Source: Listeria innocua (GTDB lineage: Bacteria; Bacillota; Bacilli; Lactobacillales; Listeriaceae). From it: 64,000 nucleotides of DNA. A program made the position numbers and the translations under genes. This document shows positions 31,011-38,561 of the stretch, piece after piece (within the stretch, counting starts at the first letter, position 1; every line of letters starts with the position of its first letter). The DNA lies in NCBI RefSeq assembly GCF_028596125.1, contig NZ_CP117229.1, forward strand, positions 232,001 through 296,000, read 5' to 3'. The notes beneath the pieces were generated by a model. The model was not told where the DNA came from and ran no database searches. It saw only the letters and a list, made by a program, of their open reading frames with translations.

Positions 31011-32528
31011 ATGAACGTAAGAACTTTACTAGTTCGTGTTGGAGTAATATTAACTATGGCTTTAGGAATTAGTTTGTGGCTAGGCACGAGTCCGGGAATT
31101 GACGCTCAAGCAGCAAGCCTTGCACAACCGACACCGATTAATGAAGTGTTTCCTGATCCTCAAATGGCTTTAACAATGGAGGTAGAACTCGGGAAAACAA
31201 ATGTTACAGATCTTGTTTCGCAAAGTGAATTGGATAGCCTGACCGAATTGAGATCTAATTTACCCATAGCTTCAATTGAGGGAATTCAGTATCTGACAAA
31301 TTTAACAGAATTAAATATAAGTAATGCAGAAGTAAGTGATATAAGTGCTTTGAAAGATCTAACAAAATTAACAAAGTTAGAAATGTATCAGAATAATATT
31401 AGTGATATAAACGTTTTGGAAAACCTAACGAACATAACAGATTTAGACTTACATGATAATCAGATAGCGGATATAAGTCCCGTAAGAAATTTGACTAATT
31501 TAGTGGAACTAAACTTAGCTTATAATCAAATAAGTGATATTAGTGCAGTGTCAACTCTAAGTAAGCTAAATAAGTTATGGTTTACTGATAATCAAGTAAG
31601 TGATATTAGCGCAGTTGCTGGGTTAAACAATCTATCTAGTTTGAGTTTGGGTTATAACCAAATAAGCGACATAAGTATACTGACGAACTTAACCAATTTA
31701 GATGGTCTGAGTATAGACCATAATCAAATAAGTGACTTAACGCCAATAGCGAATTTGACCAATTTAACTTTCGTGGGTTTGCATAATAATCAAATAAGCG
31801 ACTTAACTCCAATTGCAAATTTAACTAATTTAACAAGAATGTATTTATCAGGTCAGCAAATAACCAACAATCCAATACCTTATCACAGCAATATTGCTAT
31901 TCCTAACAATGTGAAAAATAATAAAAATGATGTTATCGCACCACTTGTAATAAGTAATGAAGGAACCTATGACAATTCTAATGTTGTTTGGAATCTAGCT
32001 GATTATGTTAATAAAGTGAGTTATACTTTTTCACAACAGGTAACGATTGGTAGTGCCACAGAAACTTTCAATGGGACAGTAACACAGCCATTAGAGTTAT
32101 ATACTGTGACTTTTGATGTGGATGGAGTAACAACTAACGAGACATTAGAGGCAGATACCCTACTAACCGAACCAACACCGCCAACAAAAGAAGGTTACAC
32201 ATTCACAGGCTGGTATGATGCAAAAACAAACGGTACTAAATGGGATTTTGAAACGGATAAAATGCCGGCGAAAGATATTACCTTATATGCTCAGTTTAGT
32301 GAGGATAAAGGCCCAGCAGATGATGATACTGACAAAGATACACCAAATGACCCTGCTATAAACGATGGAGACGCGGTGCATTCTTTGGATAGTTCAGAAC
32401 CACCTGCTGAGGTAAATGTAAATATATCACTACCAAAAACAGGCGATAGTCAAAACCCATTAGTTATTTTCATGGGACTGTTTCTGCTTGGTACAGGGAT
32501 TATTTCGCTTCACAAAATACGCAATTAA
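31011..32528 (+). CDS. LPXTG-anchored internalin-family LRR protein
   Basis: Cell-wall surface protein of 505 residues. A signal peptide (about 1-34, ending before AQAAS) is followed by an internalin cap and about eight 22-residue LRRs (about residues 98-280, consensus NQISDISxLxNLTNLxxLxLxx). Next come an Ig-like LRR-adjacent domain (about 295-360), one InlB-type B-repeat (VTFDVDGV...GYTFTGWYD...LYAQF, about 362-428), an acidic linker and the sorting signal LPKTGDSQ with a hydrophobic span and short basic tail. Sortase A anchoring to peptidoglycan is expected. LRR seven and eight are almost identical. The SD AGGAGA lies upstream. The ligand is unknown. Confidence 0.92.
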   Translation: MNVRTLLVRVGVILTMALGISLWLGTSPGIDAQAASLAQPTPINEVFPDPQMALTMEVELGKTNVTDLVSQSELDSLTELRSNLPIASIEGIQYLTNLTELNISNAEVSDISALKDLTKLTKLEMYQNNISDINVLENLTNITDLDLHDNQIADISPVRNLTNLVELNLAYNQISDISAVSTLSKLNKLWFTDNQVSDISAVAGLNNLSSLSLGYNQISDISILTNLTNLDGLSIDHNQISDLTPIANLTNLTFVGLHNNQISDLTPIANLTNLTRMYLSGQQITNNPIPYHSNIAIPNNVKNNKNDVIAPLVISNEGTYDNSNVVWNLADYVNKVSYTFSQQVTIGSATETFNGTVTQPLELYTVTFDVDGVTTNETLEADTLLTEPTPPTKEGYTFTGWYDAKTNGTKWDFETDKMPAKDITLYAQFSEDKGPADDDTDKDTPNDPAINDGDAVHSLDSSEPPAEVNVNISLPKTGDSQNPLVIFMGLFLLGTGIISLHKIRN

Positions 32529-32531
32529 ATA

Positions 32532-32572
32532 AAAGTCTAGTATTTGTTTGTAAACAGGTGCTAGGCTTTTTT
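32532..32572 (+). terminator. Intrinsic terminator after the internalin gene
   Basis: AAGTCTAGTATTTGTTT can pair with AAACAGGTGCTAGGCTT (several G-U pairs), followed by six T's. Confidence 0.75.
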
Positions 32573-32573
32573 C

Positions 32574-32602
32574 TTGCTTTTAATAAAGTTTAGTACTAAA
32601 CT
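32574..32602 (+). promoter_or_regulatory. marR promoter overlapped by a perfect palindrome
   Basis: TTGCTT (32574-32579) and TAAACT (32597-32602) have a 17-bp spacer. The perfect 16-bp palindrome AGTTTAGTACTAAACT (32587-32602) covers the -10 box, which is the expected position for an autorepressor operator of the MarR gene that follows. Confidence 0.6.
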
Positions 32603-32628
32603 AATAGTATCAAGAGGAGGGGACGAGC

Positions 32629-33045
32629 ATGGTTAAGAAAGAAGAACGGCTAGGGGTTTTGCTTTGGTTTCGATTTAGTCGATTTTATAATCGAAATATG
32701 AAGCTGACCAATCAGAATTTGCGAGCAGCGGGGATTTCGCCGGCGCAGTTTGATTGCATTGCCCAGATTGGTTTGGACAACGAGATTACGCAGCAACAGC
32801 TTGCCGAAAAATTAGTTGTAACGAAGGGAAATGTCACCCAACTCCTCGCAAAATTAGAGCAATTAGGCTATATTACGCGAACAAAAACGGGACGCGAGAA
32901 ACATATTGCCCTCACCGAAAAAGGCCAAGCGTGTTACCGCGAAAATGTGCCAAAACAAGAAGCTTTTCAGCAATCTCAATTTGATAAATTAACAAGAGAC
33001 GAACAAAAAGAACTACTCAAGTTATTAAAAAAATTAGGAGAGTGA
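32629..33045 (+). CDS. MarR-family transcriptional regulator
   Basis: A 138-residue winged-HTH regulator. The DNA-binding region is ITQQQLAEKLVVTKGNVTQLLAKLEQLGYI (about residues 53-82), followed by the wing with TKTGREKHIALTEKG. AGAGGAGGGG lies upstream of the ATG. It is 6 bp from a ring-cleaving dioxygenase-family gene, an arrangement like MhqR with its quinone/catechol-responsive targets in B. subtilis. The palindrome at its own -10 suggests autorepression; the inducer is unknown. Confidence 0.9.
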   Translation: MVKKEERLGVLLWFRFSRFYNRNMKLTNQNLRAAGISPAQFDCIAQIGLDNEITQQQLAEKLVVTKGNVTQLLAKLEQLGYITRTKTGREKHIALTEKGQACYRENVPKQEAFQQSQFDKLTRDEQKELLKLLKKLGE

Positions 33046-33051
33046 TTATCA

Positions 33052-34011
33052 ATGAAATTAGCGGGAATTCACCATGTATCTATTTTTACAGCGAATGCAC
33101 GAGCTAACTTTGACTTTTATACTAAAATAATGGGGCTGCGGTTAGTGAAAAAATCGGTTAACCAAGATGACCCTTATACGTATCATTTATATTACGGAGA
33201 CGAAATCGGTTCGCCGGGGACAGCGCTAACTTTCTTTGAAGTTCCAAATATGGCCAAAAACCACCCATCACGCAATGCGATTTCCGGACTTAGTTTGCGC
33301 GTGCCAAATGATGAGGCTTTGCACTACTGGGATAAAAGACTCGATGAGCATCGCATTTTCCACAGCAAACCAATCGACCAATTCGGGCGCAAAATTATTC
33401 GTCTAAAAGACACAGATGGCTTACCGGTCAATTTGATTTCCGATGAAACAAGCACACAAGCAACCGAGGTGAGCCCTTGGGAAGATAGCCCGGTTCCAGC
33501 AGAATATGCCATTCGCGGACTTGGCCCAGTGCGCTTTTCCGTTTTCAAAAAAGAAAAAACAGACCGCCTTTTGACAAAAATATTAGGCTTCGAGCGGATT
33601 GGTGCCTATGAAGATGATGATAAATTAGTTACAGTATTCAAAACTGGCGACGTTGGGCTTGGCGGGGAAGTGCATGTGGAGTCTCGACCAGATTTAGAAC
33701 AAGGGAATCTAGGCGCTGGCGGAATTCATCATGTGGCGTTTCGTGTGCCAACGGATGGCGACTTAATTGGCTGGACAGAAATGATTCAAGACCTTGGTTA
33801 CAAAAATTCAGGATATGTGGATCGGTTCTATTTCCACTCTCTTTATTTCCGCGAAAGCAATGGTATTTTAATTGAACTCGCAACCGATGAGCCTGGTTTC
33901 CAAACAGATTTCACGAAAGAACATGGCACTTACGTTGATTTACCGCCACATTTAGAAGAACGTCGCGAAGATATTTTGGCGCATTTAAAACCACTTGATA
34001 CGGATAAATAA
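33052..34011 (+). CDS. Ring-cleaving dioxygenase-like protein (MhqO/MhqA type, VOC superfamily)
   Basis: A 319-residue protein with two glyoxalase/VOC domains. The first begins GIHHVSIFTANARANFDFYTKIMGL. The second begins GPVRFSVFKKE, with GGIHHVAFRVPTDGD and a C-terminal ELATDEPGF. Metal-ligand candidates are the His of GIHHV, the second GGIHHV and the Glu of IELATDEP. Relatives in B. subtilis are induced by quinones and diamide under MhqR. It is cotranscribed with the upstream marR. A role in quinone or catechol detoxification is inference. Confidence 0.87.
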   Translation: MKLAGIHHVSIFTANARANFDFYTKIMGLRLVKKSVNQDDPYTYHLYYGDEIGSPGTALTFFEVPNMAKNHPSRNAISGLSLRVPNDEALHYWDKRLDEHRIFHSKPIDQFGRKIIRLKDTDGLPVNLISDETSTQATEVSPWEDSPVPAEYAIRGLGPVRFSVFKKEKTDRLLTKILGFERIGAYEDDDKLVTVFKTGDVGLGGEVHVESRPDLEQGNLGAGGIHHVAFRVPTDGDLIGWTEMIQDLGYKNSGYVDRFYFHSLYFRESNGILIELATDEPGFQTDFTKEHGTYVDLPPHLEERREDILAHLKPLDTDK

Positions 34012-34021
34012 TAAGAAAACC

Positions 34022-34049
34022 TTGAAAATATGCCCATTCATGATACAAT
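34022..34049 (+). promoter_or_regulatory. SigA promoter of the phosphoglycerate mutase-like gene
   Basis: TTGAAA (34022-34027), a 16-bp spacer, then TACAAT (34044-34049) with a TGA extended -10. Confidence 0.65.
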
Positions 34050-34081
34050 TTTAGAAGAATGTGTAATTAGGAGGCAGAATT

Positions 34082-34717
34082 TTGGCAGAGGGTTTACGAA
34101 CGATTTATTTTGTAAGACATGGTAAAACAGAGTGGAATATGACTGGACAAATGCAAGGCTGGGGCGATTCTCCGCTAGTTGCAGAAGGTATTGACGGGGC
34201 AAAAGCAGTTGGCGAAGTGTTGAAAGATACACCAATTGATGCCGTTTATACAAGTACAAGTAAACGGACGCAAGATACCGCGGCTTACATTCTTGGCGAC
34301 CGCGAAATCGAAATTCAACCTCTGGAAGAACTAAAAGAAATGAGCTTTGGAACGTGGGAAGGCATTAGAGTAACTGAAATTGATGAACAATACCCTGAAG
34401 AACGTGCGAAAATTCTTCATAGTCCAGAAACCTACAAAGCCGAAGTGAACGGCGGCGAGACTTATTATGAGCTTGCAGAACGACTGCTAGAAGGCGTCGA
34501 AAAAATCATCGCTGAAAATCCAAGTGGCAACATTCTCGTCGTTTCTCACGGCATGTCACTTACGTTATTATTATACTTGCTACAAGGCGGAACCATTGAA
34601 GATCACCGCAAAGAAGCACCAAGAATCTTGAACACAAGTATTAGCATCGTAGAATACCAAAACGGCGAATTTTCTCTTAAAAAATTAAATGAAGTTGGTC
34701 ATTTAGACTTAAAATAA
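34082..34717 (+). CDS. Histidine phosphatase / phosphoglycerate mutase-like protein
   Basis: A 211-residue histidine-phosphatase superfamily protein. The N-terminal RHG motif FVRHGKTEWN (about residues 11-20) holds the phospho-accepting His, and VVSHGMSL (about 156-163) holds the second catalytic His. At this length it is more likely a broad phosphatase (PhoE/GpmB-like) than a glycolytic mutase. The TTG start at 34082 is 7 bases after GGAGG. Confidence 0.88.
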   Translation: MAEGLRTIYFVRHGKTEWNMTGQMQGWGDSPLVAEGIDGAKAVGEVLKDTPIDAVYTSTSKRTQDTAAYILGDREIEIQPLEELKEMSFGTWEGIRVTEIDEQYPEERAKILHSPETYKAEVNGGETYYELAERLLEGVEKIIAENPSGNILVVSHGMSLTLLLYLLQGGTIEDHRKEAPRILNTSISIVEYQNGEFSLKKLNEVGHLDLK

Positions 34718-34800
34718 GTAGAATCTTGGGCATATCTCATTGGAGGTGTGTCCTAGATTTATACATAAGAGAAAGCTAGAAAAAGGGAGAAAACATACAT

Positions 34801-36687
34801 ATGAAAAGAATTGTCAAAATTTTTCTACATTATTTATTAGGAATTTTAGGAATTATTTTAATCAGTTGTATTCCCGCTATATTTAGCAAAGTAACTTCGT
34901 GGTCATCAAGTACTTACTGGGAGGCTCTTAAGTCGATTTTTACAGCGATTTTCCACCCGACTAAATGGGAAATTAGTTACCAAGGAAGCGCAGAAGTTTT
35001 TCATATATCGTTGATGGATTTTATCACCGGACCATATTTCTACTCCATGAAAATTATCGTAGCGAGCTTGGTAATTTCAGCGCTCATTGCCTATTTGCTA
35101 GTAATTGCAACATTTCGCGGACCAAAATGGTTGCGCCGAGGCTTAAGCGGATTCCTATCGATACTTCAAGCGTTTCCAGATTTTTCCTTTATTTTCCTTA
35201 TTCAAATGGCCGTCGTCTACATATATCAACAAACCGGCGTGTTCACCTTGAACTTTTACAGCTTAAACGGCGAGCAAATTTATGCAGCACCAATCGTCTG
35301 CTTGTCCATCATACCAACCGTGCTCTTTTACAAAATGATGATGCTCCTTATGGAAAATGAATGGCAAGCTGACTACATCCAACTGGCTCGCGGGAAAGGC
35401 TTAACCGATAGAGCGATACTACTTCGCCATGCCACACCCAATATGATGCAAAGCCTGTTTTATCAATCCAAAACCATCGTTTGGTTTATTTTAAGTGCCT
35501 ACCTCGTCGTAGAATTTTTATTCGGTATCGAAGGCGTGCTCTACTACTTACTAGCAGGATTTAGCCCATTAAATATTTTCCTAGTATTAGCACTCGTGTT
35601 CACCCCATTTTACTTCTTTTACGCACTAATAGACCTATGGATTAGCCGCGGGAAAAATACCGAGAGCGCAAACGTGACTCGAATTCCGCTGCACTGGAAT
35701 AGTTTCCATAAGACCTTTACGGAAAAAGCAAACCTTAAAAGCAAATGGCGCAACTTTGTAGTAACGACCGGGCAGCTCCTAAAACGCCCATCTTTCAGCA
35801 TACCGCTGGCAACACTTAGCATCTTACTAATCGCAAGCCTTATTTACGGGCTTATGGGAGACAAAATCAATTCGCTCAAATTTATCAGTGATGCGACCGG
35901 ACGAGTAACCGATATGGCGCCCTTCAAACCAAACGCGCAAGTATGGCTAGGCACCGACCAAGCCGGCAACTCCATTCTCGACCAATTGCTAGTCGGCATC
36001 AAGTACACGCTACTTATAGCGGTCATCATTGCAACGCTACGTGTCGTGATTGGCTATATTTTGGCAGTACCGCTCGCATTTTTTAGCAAGCCGCGAACCC
36101 GCAATTTTGTTCAAGCGATAGCGGACGGGATGCATTATTTACCACTGTCCCTGCTCGTCTTTATTATCATGGTCAACGAATTTATTAGCTATTCTGGCGT
36201 TTTCGAAACCAGCCTATTTACACGCATAACCTTCCAAATTTTAATCATGGTTGTCATCGTTTTACCAATTACAGCCAACCGAATCAGCAGCGAAATTTCC
36301 CAAGTGTTGAAAAAAGAGTTCGTCCTGAGTGCACTCGTTTTTGGCGGAAATGCGCGCTGGATTTTAACCAAGCATATCAATCCACAAATCTGGTCGAAAT
36401 TAATTCTAATTTGGATTGAACAACTCATTCAAACGTTGCAGATGTTTGTCCATTTAGCTATCTTTGGAATTTTTATCGGTGGGGCAATTATGGGCGCCGA
36501 TGACGGCATGCTCAACCCAGTTATTCCTGAATTATCTGGTTTAATCGCTAATGCGAAATTCGTGTTCGCCAACCACCAATTCTGGATAATTTTACCGCCA
36601 TTACTTGTATTTATGATTTTAATTCTTTGTTTCCAAATGATGGCAAATTCGCTTTTGAAAAGAGAAGAAGAAAGTAAAAAAGCCTAG
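34801..36687 (+). CDS. Fused ABC-transporter permease (OppB/OppC-like tandem)
   Basis: A 628-residue membrane protein that looks like two peptide-type ABC permeases fused in one chain. The first half (about 1-310) and second half (about 340-628) each have five to six hydrophobic segments and an EAA-like loop: QLARGKGLTDRAILLRHATPN in the first and a second loop around LSALVFGGNARWILTKHINPQ. No ATPase, substrate-binding protein or other transporter subunit is adjacent, so it must use partners encoded elsewhere or be an orphan. AAAGGGAG lies upstream. Its stop codon sits inside the terminator stem. Confidence 0.85.
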   Translation: MKRIVKIFLHYLLGILGIILISCIPAIFSKVTSWSSSTYWEALKSIFTAIFHPTKWEISYQGSAEVFHISLMDFITGPYFYSMKIIVASLVISALIAYLLVIATFRGPKWLRRGLSGFLSILQAFPDFSFIFLIQMAVVYIYQQTGVFTLNFYSLNGEQIYAAPIVCLSIIPTVLFYKMMMLLMENEWQADYIQLARGKGLTDRAILLRHATPNMMQSLFYQSKTIVWFILSAYLVVEFLFGIEGVLYYLLAGFSPLNIFLVLALVFTPFYFFYALIDLWISRGKNTESANVTRIPLHWNSFHKTFTEKANLKSKWRNFVVTTGQLLKRPSFSIPLATLSILLIASLIYGLMGDKINSLKFISDATGRVTDMAPFKPNAQVWLGTDQAGNSILDQLLVGIKYTLLIAVIIATLRVVIGYILAVPLAFFSKPRTRNFVQAIADGMHYLPLSLLVFIIMVNEFISYSGVFETSLFTRITFQILIMVVIVLPITANRISSEISQVLKKEFVLSALVFGGNARWILTKHINPQIWSKLILIWIEQLIQTLQMFVHLAIFGIFIGGAIMGADDGMLNPVIPELSGLIANAKFVFANHQFWIILPPLLVFMILILCFQMMANSLLKREEESKKA

Positions 36688-36711
36688 TTCTATAAAAGAA
36701 CTAGGCTTTTA
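36677..36711. terminator. Bidirectional terminator between permease and LRR gene
   Basis: AAAAGCCTAGTTCT and AGAACTAGGCTTTT form a 14-bp perfect stem with a 5-base loop, with A's on one side and T's on the other. It serves the converging genes. Confidence 0.92.
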
Positions 36712-36715
36712 TTAT

Positions 36716-37801
36716 TTATGGAGTGACTGTTTGATAGACAGTGACTGTGACAGAAGGGATAGTTGGATATTGTTTATTTAAAAAGTAAGCGGAATTATCG
36801 CCTGCATTTTCCCAAGTAAGTGTATCATTTGAGTAAGTTCCTGGAGTGTACCAAACCCAATCATGTAATGTTACTCCGAAGTTATCTTTAATTACAATAT
36901 TAGTGGAATCACCGAGCGCAACATCTGGAAGGTATACATTTTGTCCAGCAGCTTCAAACAGTTCTAAGCGATGACCTGCCAATGAGCTGAAATCACTAAT
37001 CTGATTTTCTTCAATTTTTATTGACTTAATTGTTGGAATGGTACTGAGAGGTGTAACATCTTTAATTTGATTAAAATTAGCATCGAAGTATTCTAGTTGT
37101 GTTTTATTTCTTAATGGCTCAATAGAAGTCAGTTGATTGCTTTCGGCATAAAAAAGTTGGAGATTATCGAATTCTGAAAGCACACTGATGTCTGATATAT
37201 TATTTGCTGAAATAGATAAATTAGTTAATAGAGGAGTATCTTTTAGCGCCGAAATATCTTTTAGTTGATTGCTACTTAGGTTTAATATTTTTAAATTACT
37301 TAAATTTTCGAAGGATGGTAAGGTGGAGATCTGGTTAACACCTAATTCTAAGTTATTTAACTTAGGTAAGTTCATTAGCGGAGTAATATCTGTAATTTGA
37401 TTGTAGTTAAGTGATACTATTTCTAGTTCTGTTAAATTAGCGAGATTATCTAAGTTACTAATGTTATTTTGGCTTAAATCTACAAGTTTTAAGTTGTGTA
37501 AATATTCCATCCCTGTTAAATCTTCCACACCGAAAGCTATATATACCATTGTTTCAATAGTATCTAGTTGTTCTTGGGTGACGACTGTATCCTGGGAAAC
37601 ACCTAGTTCCTGTGCGACTTTAAAAGCTAGAGCATCATCTGGGAAAATTTGATCAACCGTGGCTGGAGGAGCTTCTTGTAAATTTTTTTCTGGGGCAGTT
37701 GCAATGTTTGTTGTAGCAGCATTTACTTCGACTTGCTCTGCTAAAGGACTAAAACTAATCAAGGCCGTACATGCAAGACTTGCTAGAATAAATTTTTTCA
37801 T
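36716..37801 (-). CDS. Secreted internalin-like LRR protein without wall anchor
   Basis: A 361-residue exported protein. A signal peptide (MKKFILASLACTALISFSPL..., cleavage near VNAAT) is followed by an internalin cap (PATVDQIFPDDALAFKVAQEL) and about eight degenerate LRRs (about residues 95-275). It ends in an Ig-like LRR-adjacent domain (about 285-361). There is no LPXTG, GW or transmembrane tail, so it should be released like InlC-type small internalins. AAAGGAGTAGG lies upstream on the minus strand. It shares the cap motif IFPDDA with classical internalins. Function unknown. Confidence 0.9.
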   Translation of the reverse strand: MKKFILASLACTALISFSPLAEQVEVNAATTNIATAPEKNLQEAPPATVDQIFPDDALAFKVAQELGVSQDTVVTQEQLDTIETMVYIAFGVEDLTGMEYLHNLKLVDLSQNNISNLDNLANLTELEIVSLNYNQITDITPLMNLPKLNNLELGVNQISTLPSFENLSNLKILNLSSNQLKDISALKDTPLLTNLSISANNISDISVLSEFDNLQLFYAESNQLTSIEPLRNKTQLEYFDANFNQIKDVTPLSTIPTIKSIKIEENQISDFSSLAGHRLELFEAAGQNVYLPDVALGDSTNIVIKDNFGVTLHDWVWYTPGTYSNDTLTWENAGDNSAYFLNKQYPTIPSVTVTVYQTVTP

Positions 37802-37833
37802 GTCATCCTACTCCTTTTCTATAATATAAATGG

Positions 37834-37842
37834 AGTATAGCA
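37834..37842 (-). promoter_or_regulatory. Extended -10 promoter of the secreted LRR gene
   Basis: On the minus strand TGC-TATACT is read across 37842-37834, about 33 bp upstream of the start. The -35 is poor. Confidence 0.4.
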
Positions 37843-37888
37843 TGCAAATTATTTGAAAATAAAAAGCAATCAGATATGAACATTGCAT

Positions 37889-37931
37889 AAAAAACCGCTA
37901 AAAAGAGTATGCTTCTTTTTAGCGGTTTTTT
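37889..37931. terminator. Strong terminator downstream of the SMI1 gene
   Basis: An 18-bp perfect inverted repeat (AAAAAACCGCTAAAAAGA and its complement) with a 7-base loop. For minus-strand transcripts it ends in a T run 4 bp past the SMI1/KNR4 stop. Confidence 0.9.
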
Positions 37932-37934
37932 TCT

Positions 37935-38561
37935 TTATTCAAATTCCTCTATAGACTTATCTAACCATACCTCATACCATTCAAGAAAGCCTAAACGTTC
38001 TTCATTGCCAAAGTAAAAATCAGGATAGACGCCATTGTCATTATTTCTGTCATCCACCCAAATTTCTCCATAAGAAGGGCCATTTACAACAAGGTTAATC
38101 GAAACGCCACAACCAAAATTAGCGATGCGCAGAAGTCCAAAAACTTCTTTATCTTGGAAGCATAGTTCTTGCCAAGCGTCATAATCTTCATCGGACATTC
38201 CTTCTTTATAACCAGGCGCAATCCAGTCATCTGTATGTGGAAAAGGCTCACTTAGCGTTTGCACCCCGTACTTTTTATCCTTGTAATCAAGTGATGAACA
38301 AAGTCCGTCCTCAAGCGTTTCTAAACCATAATAAGGGCCCGTTCCGCCGTTACCGATCTGTTCTAGAAAAGCACGATAATCTGGAGGTAACGTAATTTGA
38401 TGCTCATTTTCAAACGTGGTAAGAGTTTGATTAGATAAAGGTTCGTTGAGTTTATAGGCGTGGCTTTCTGAACCAAATAAATTCAAATCGGGATCTTTTT
38501 CTTTTAACGCAGTGATTTTTGCTTGGATTCTAGCTAGCCGATCTTGAAGGTCAGCCATCAT
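37935..38561 (-). CDS. SMI1/KNR4 (SUKH) family protein
   Basis: A 208-residue soluble protein. The SUKH-fold signature is visible as FENEHQITLPPDYRAFLEQIGNGGTGPYYGL (two stretches around residues 49-79) and later FGLLRIANFGCGVSINLVVNGPSYGEIW. Family members are often immunity proteins of toxin systems or binding scaffolds. Here it begins immediately after the stop of a phospho-beta-glucosidase (TAA-ATG, no gap; two adjacent ATGs), so it is translated from the same mRNA. No toxin gene is adjacent. Role unknown. Confidence 0.87.
   Translation of the reverse strand: MMADLQDRLARIQAKITALKEKDPDLNLFGSESHAYKLNEPLSNQTLTTFENEHQITLPPDYRAFLEQIGNGGTGPYYGLETLEDGLCSSLDYKDKKYGVQTLSEPFPHTDDWIAPGYKEGMSDEDYDAWQELCFQDKEVFGLLRIANFGCGVSINLVVNGPSYGEIWVDDRNNDNGVYPDFYFGNEERLGFLEWYEVWLDKSIEEFE

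Noticed and set aside
29650-37801. PrfA boxes near the internalin genes
   Set aside because: I looked for TTAACA-N2-TGTTAA-like sequences upstream of both internalin genes and found none.
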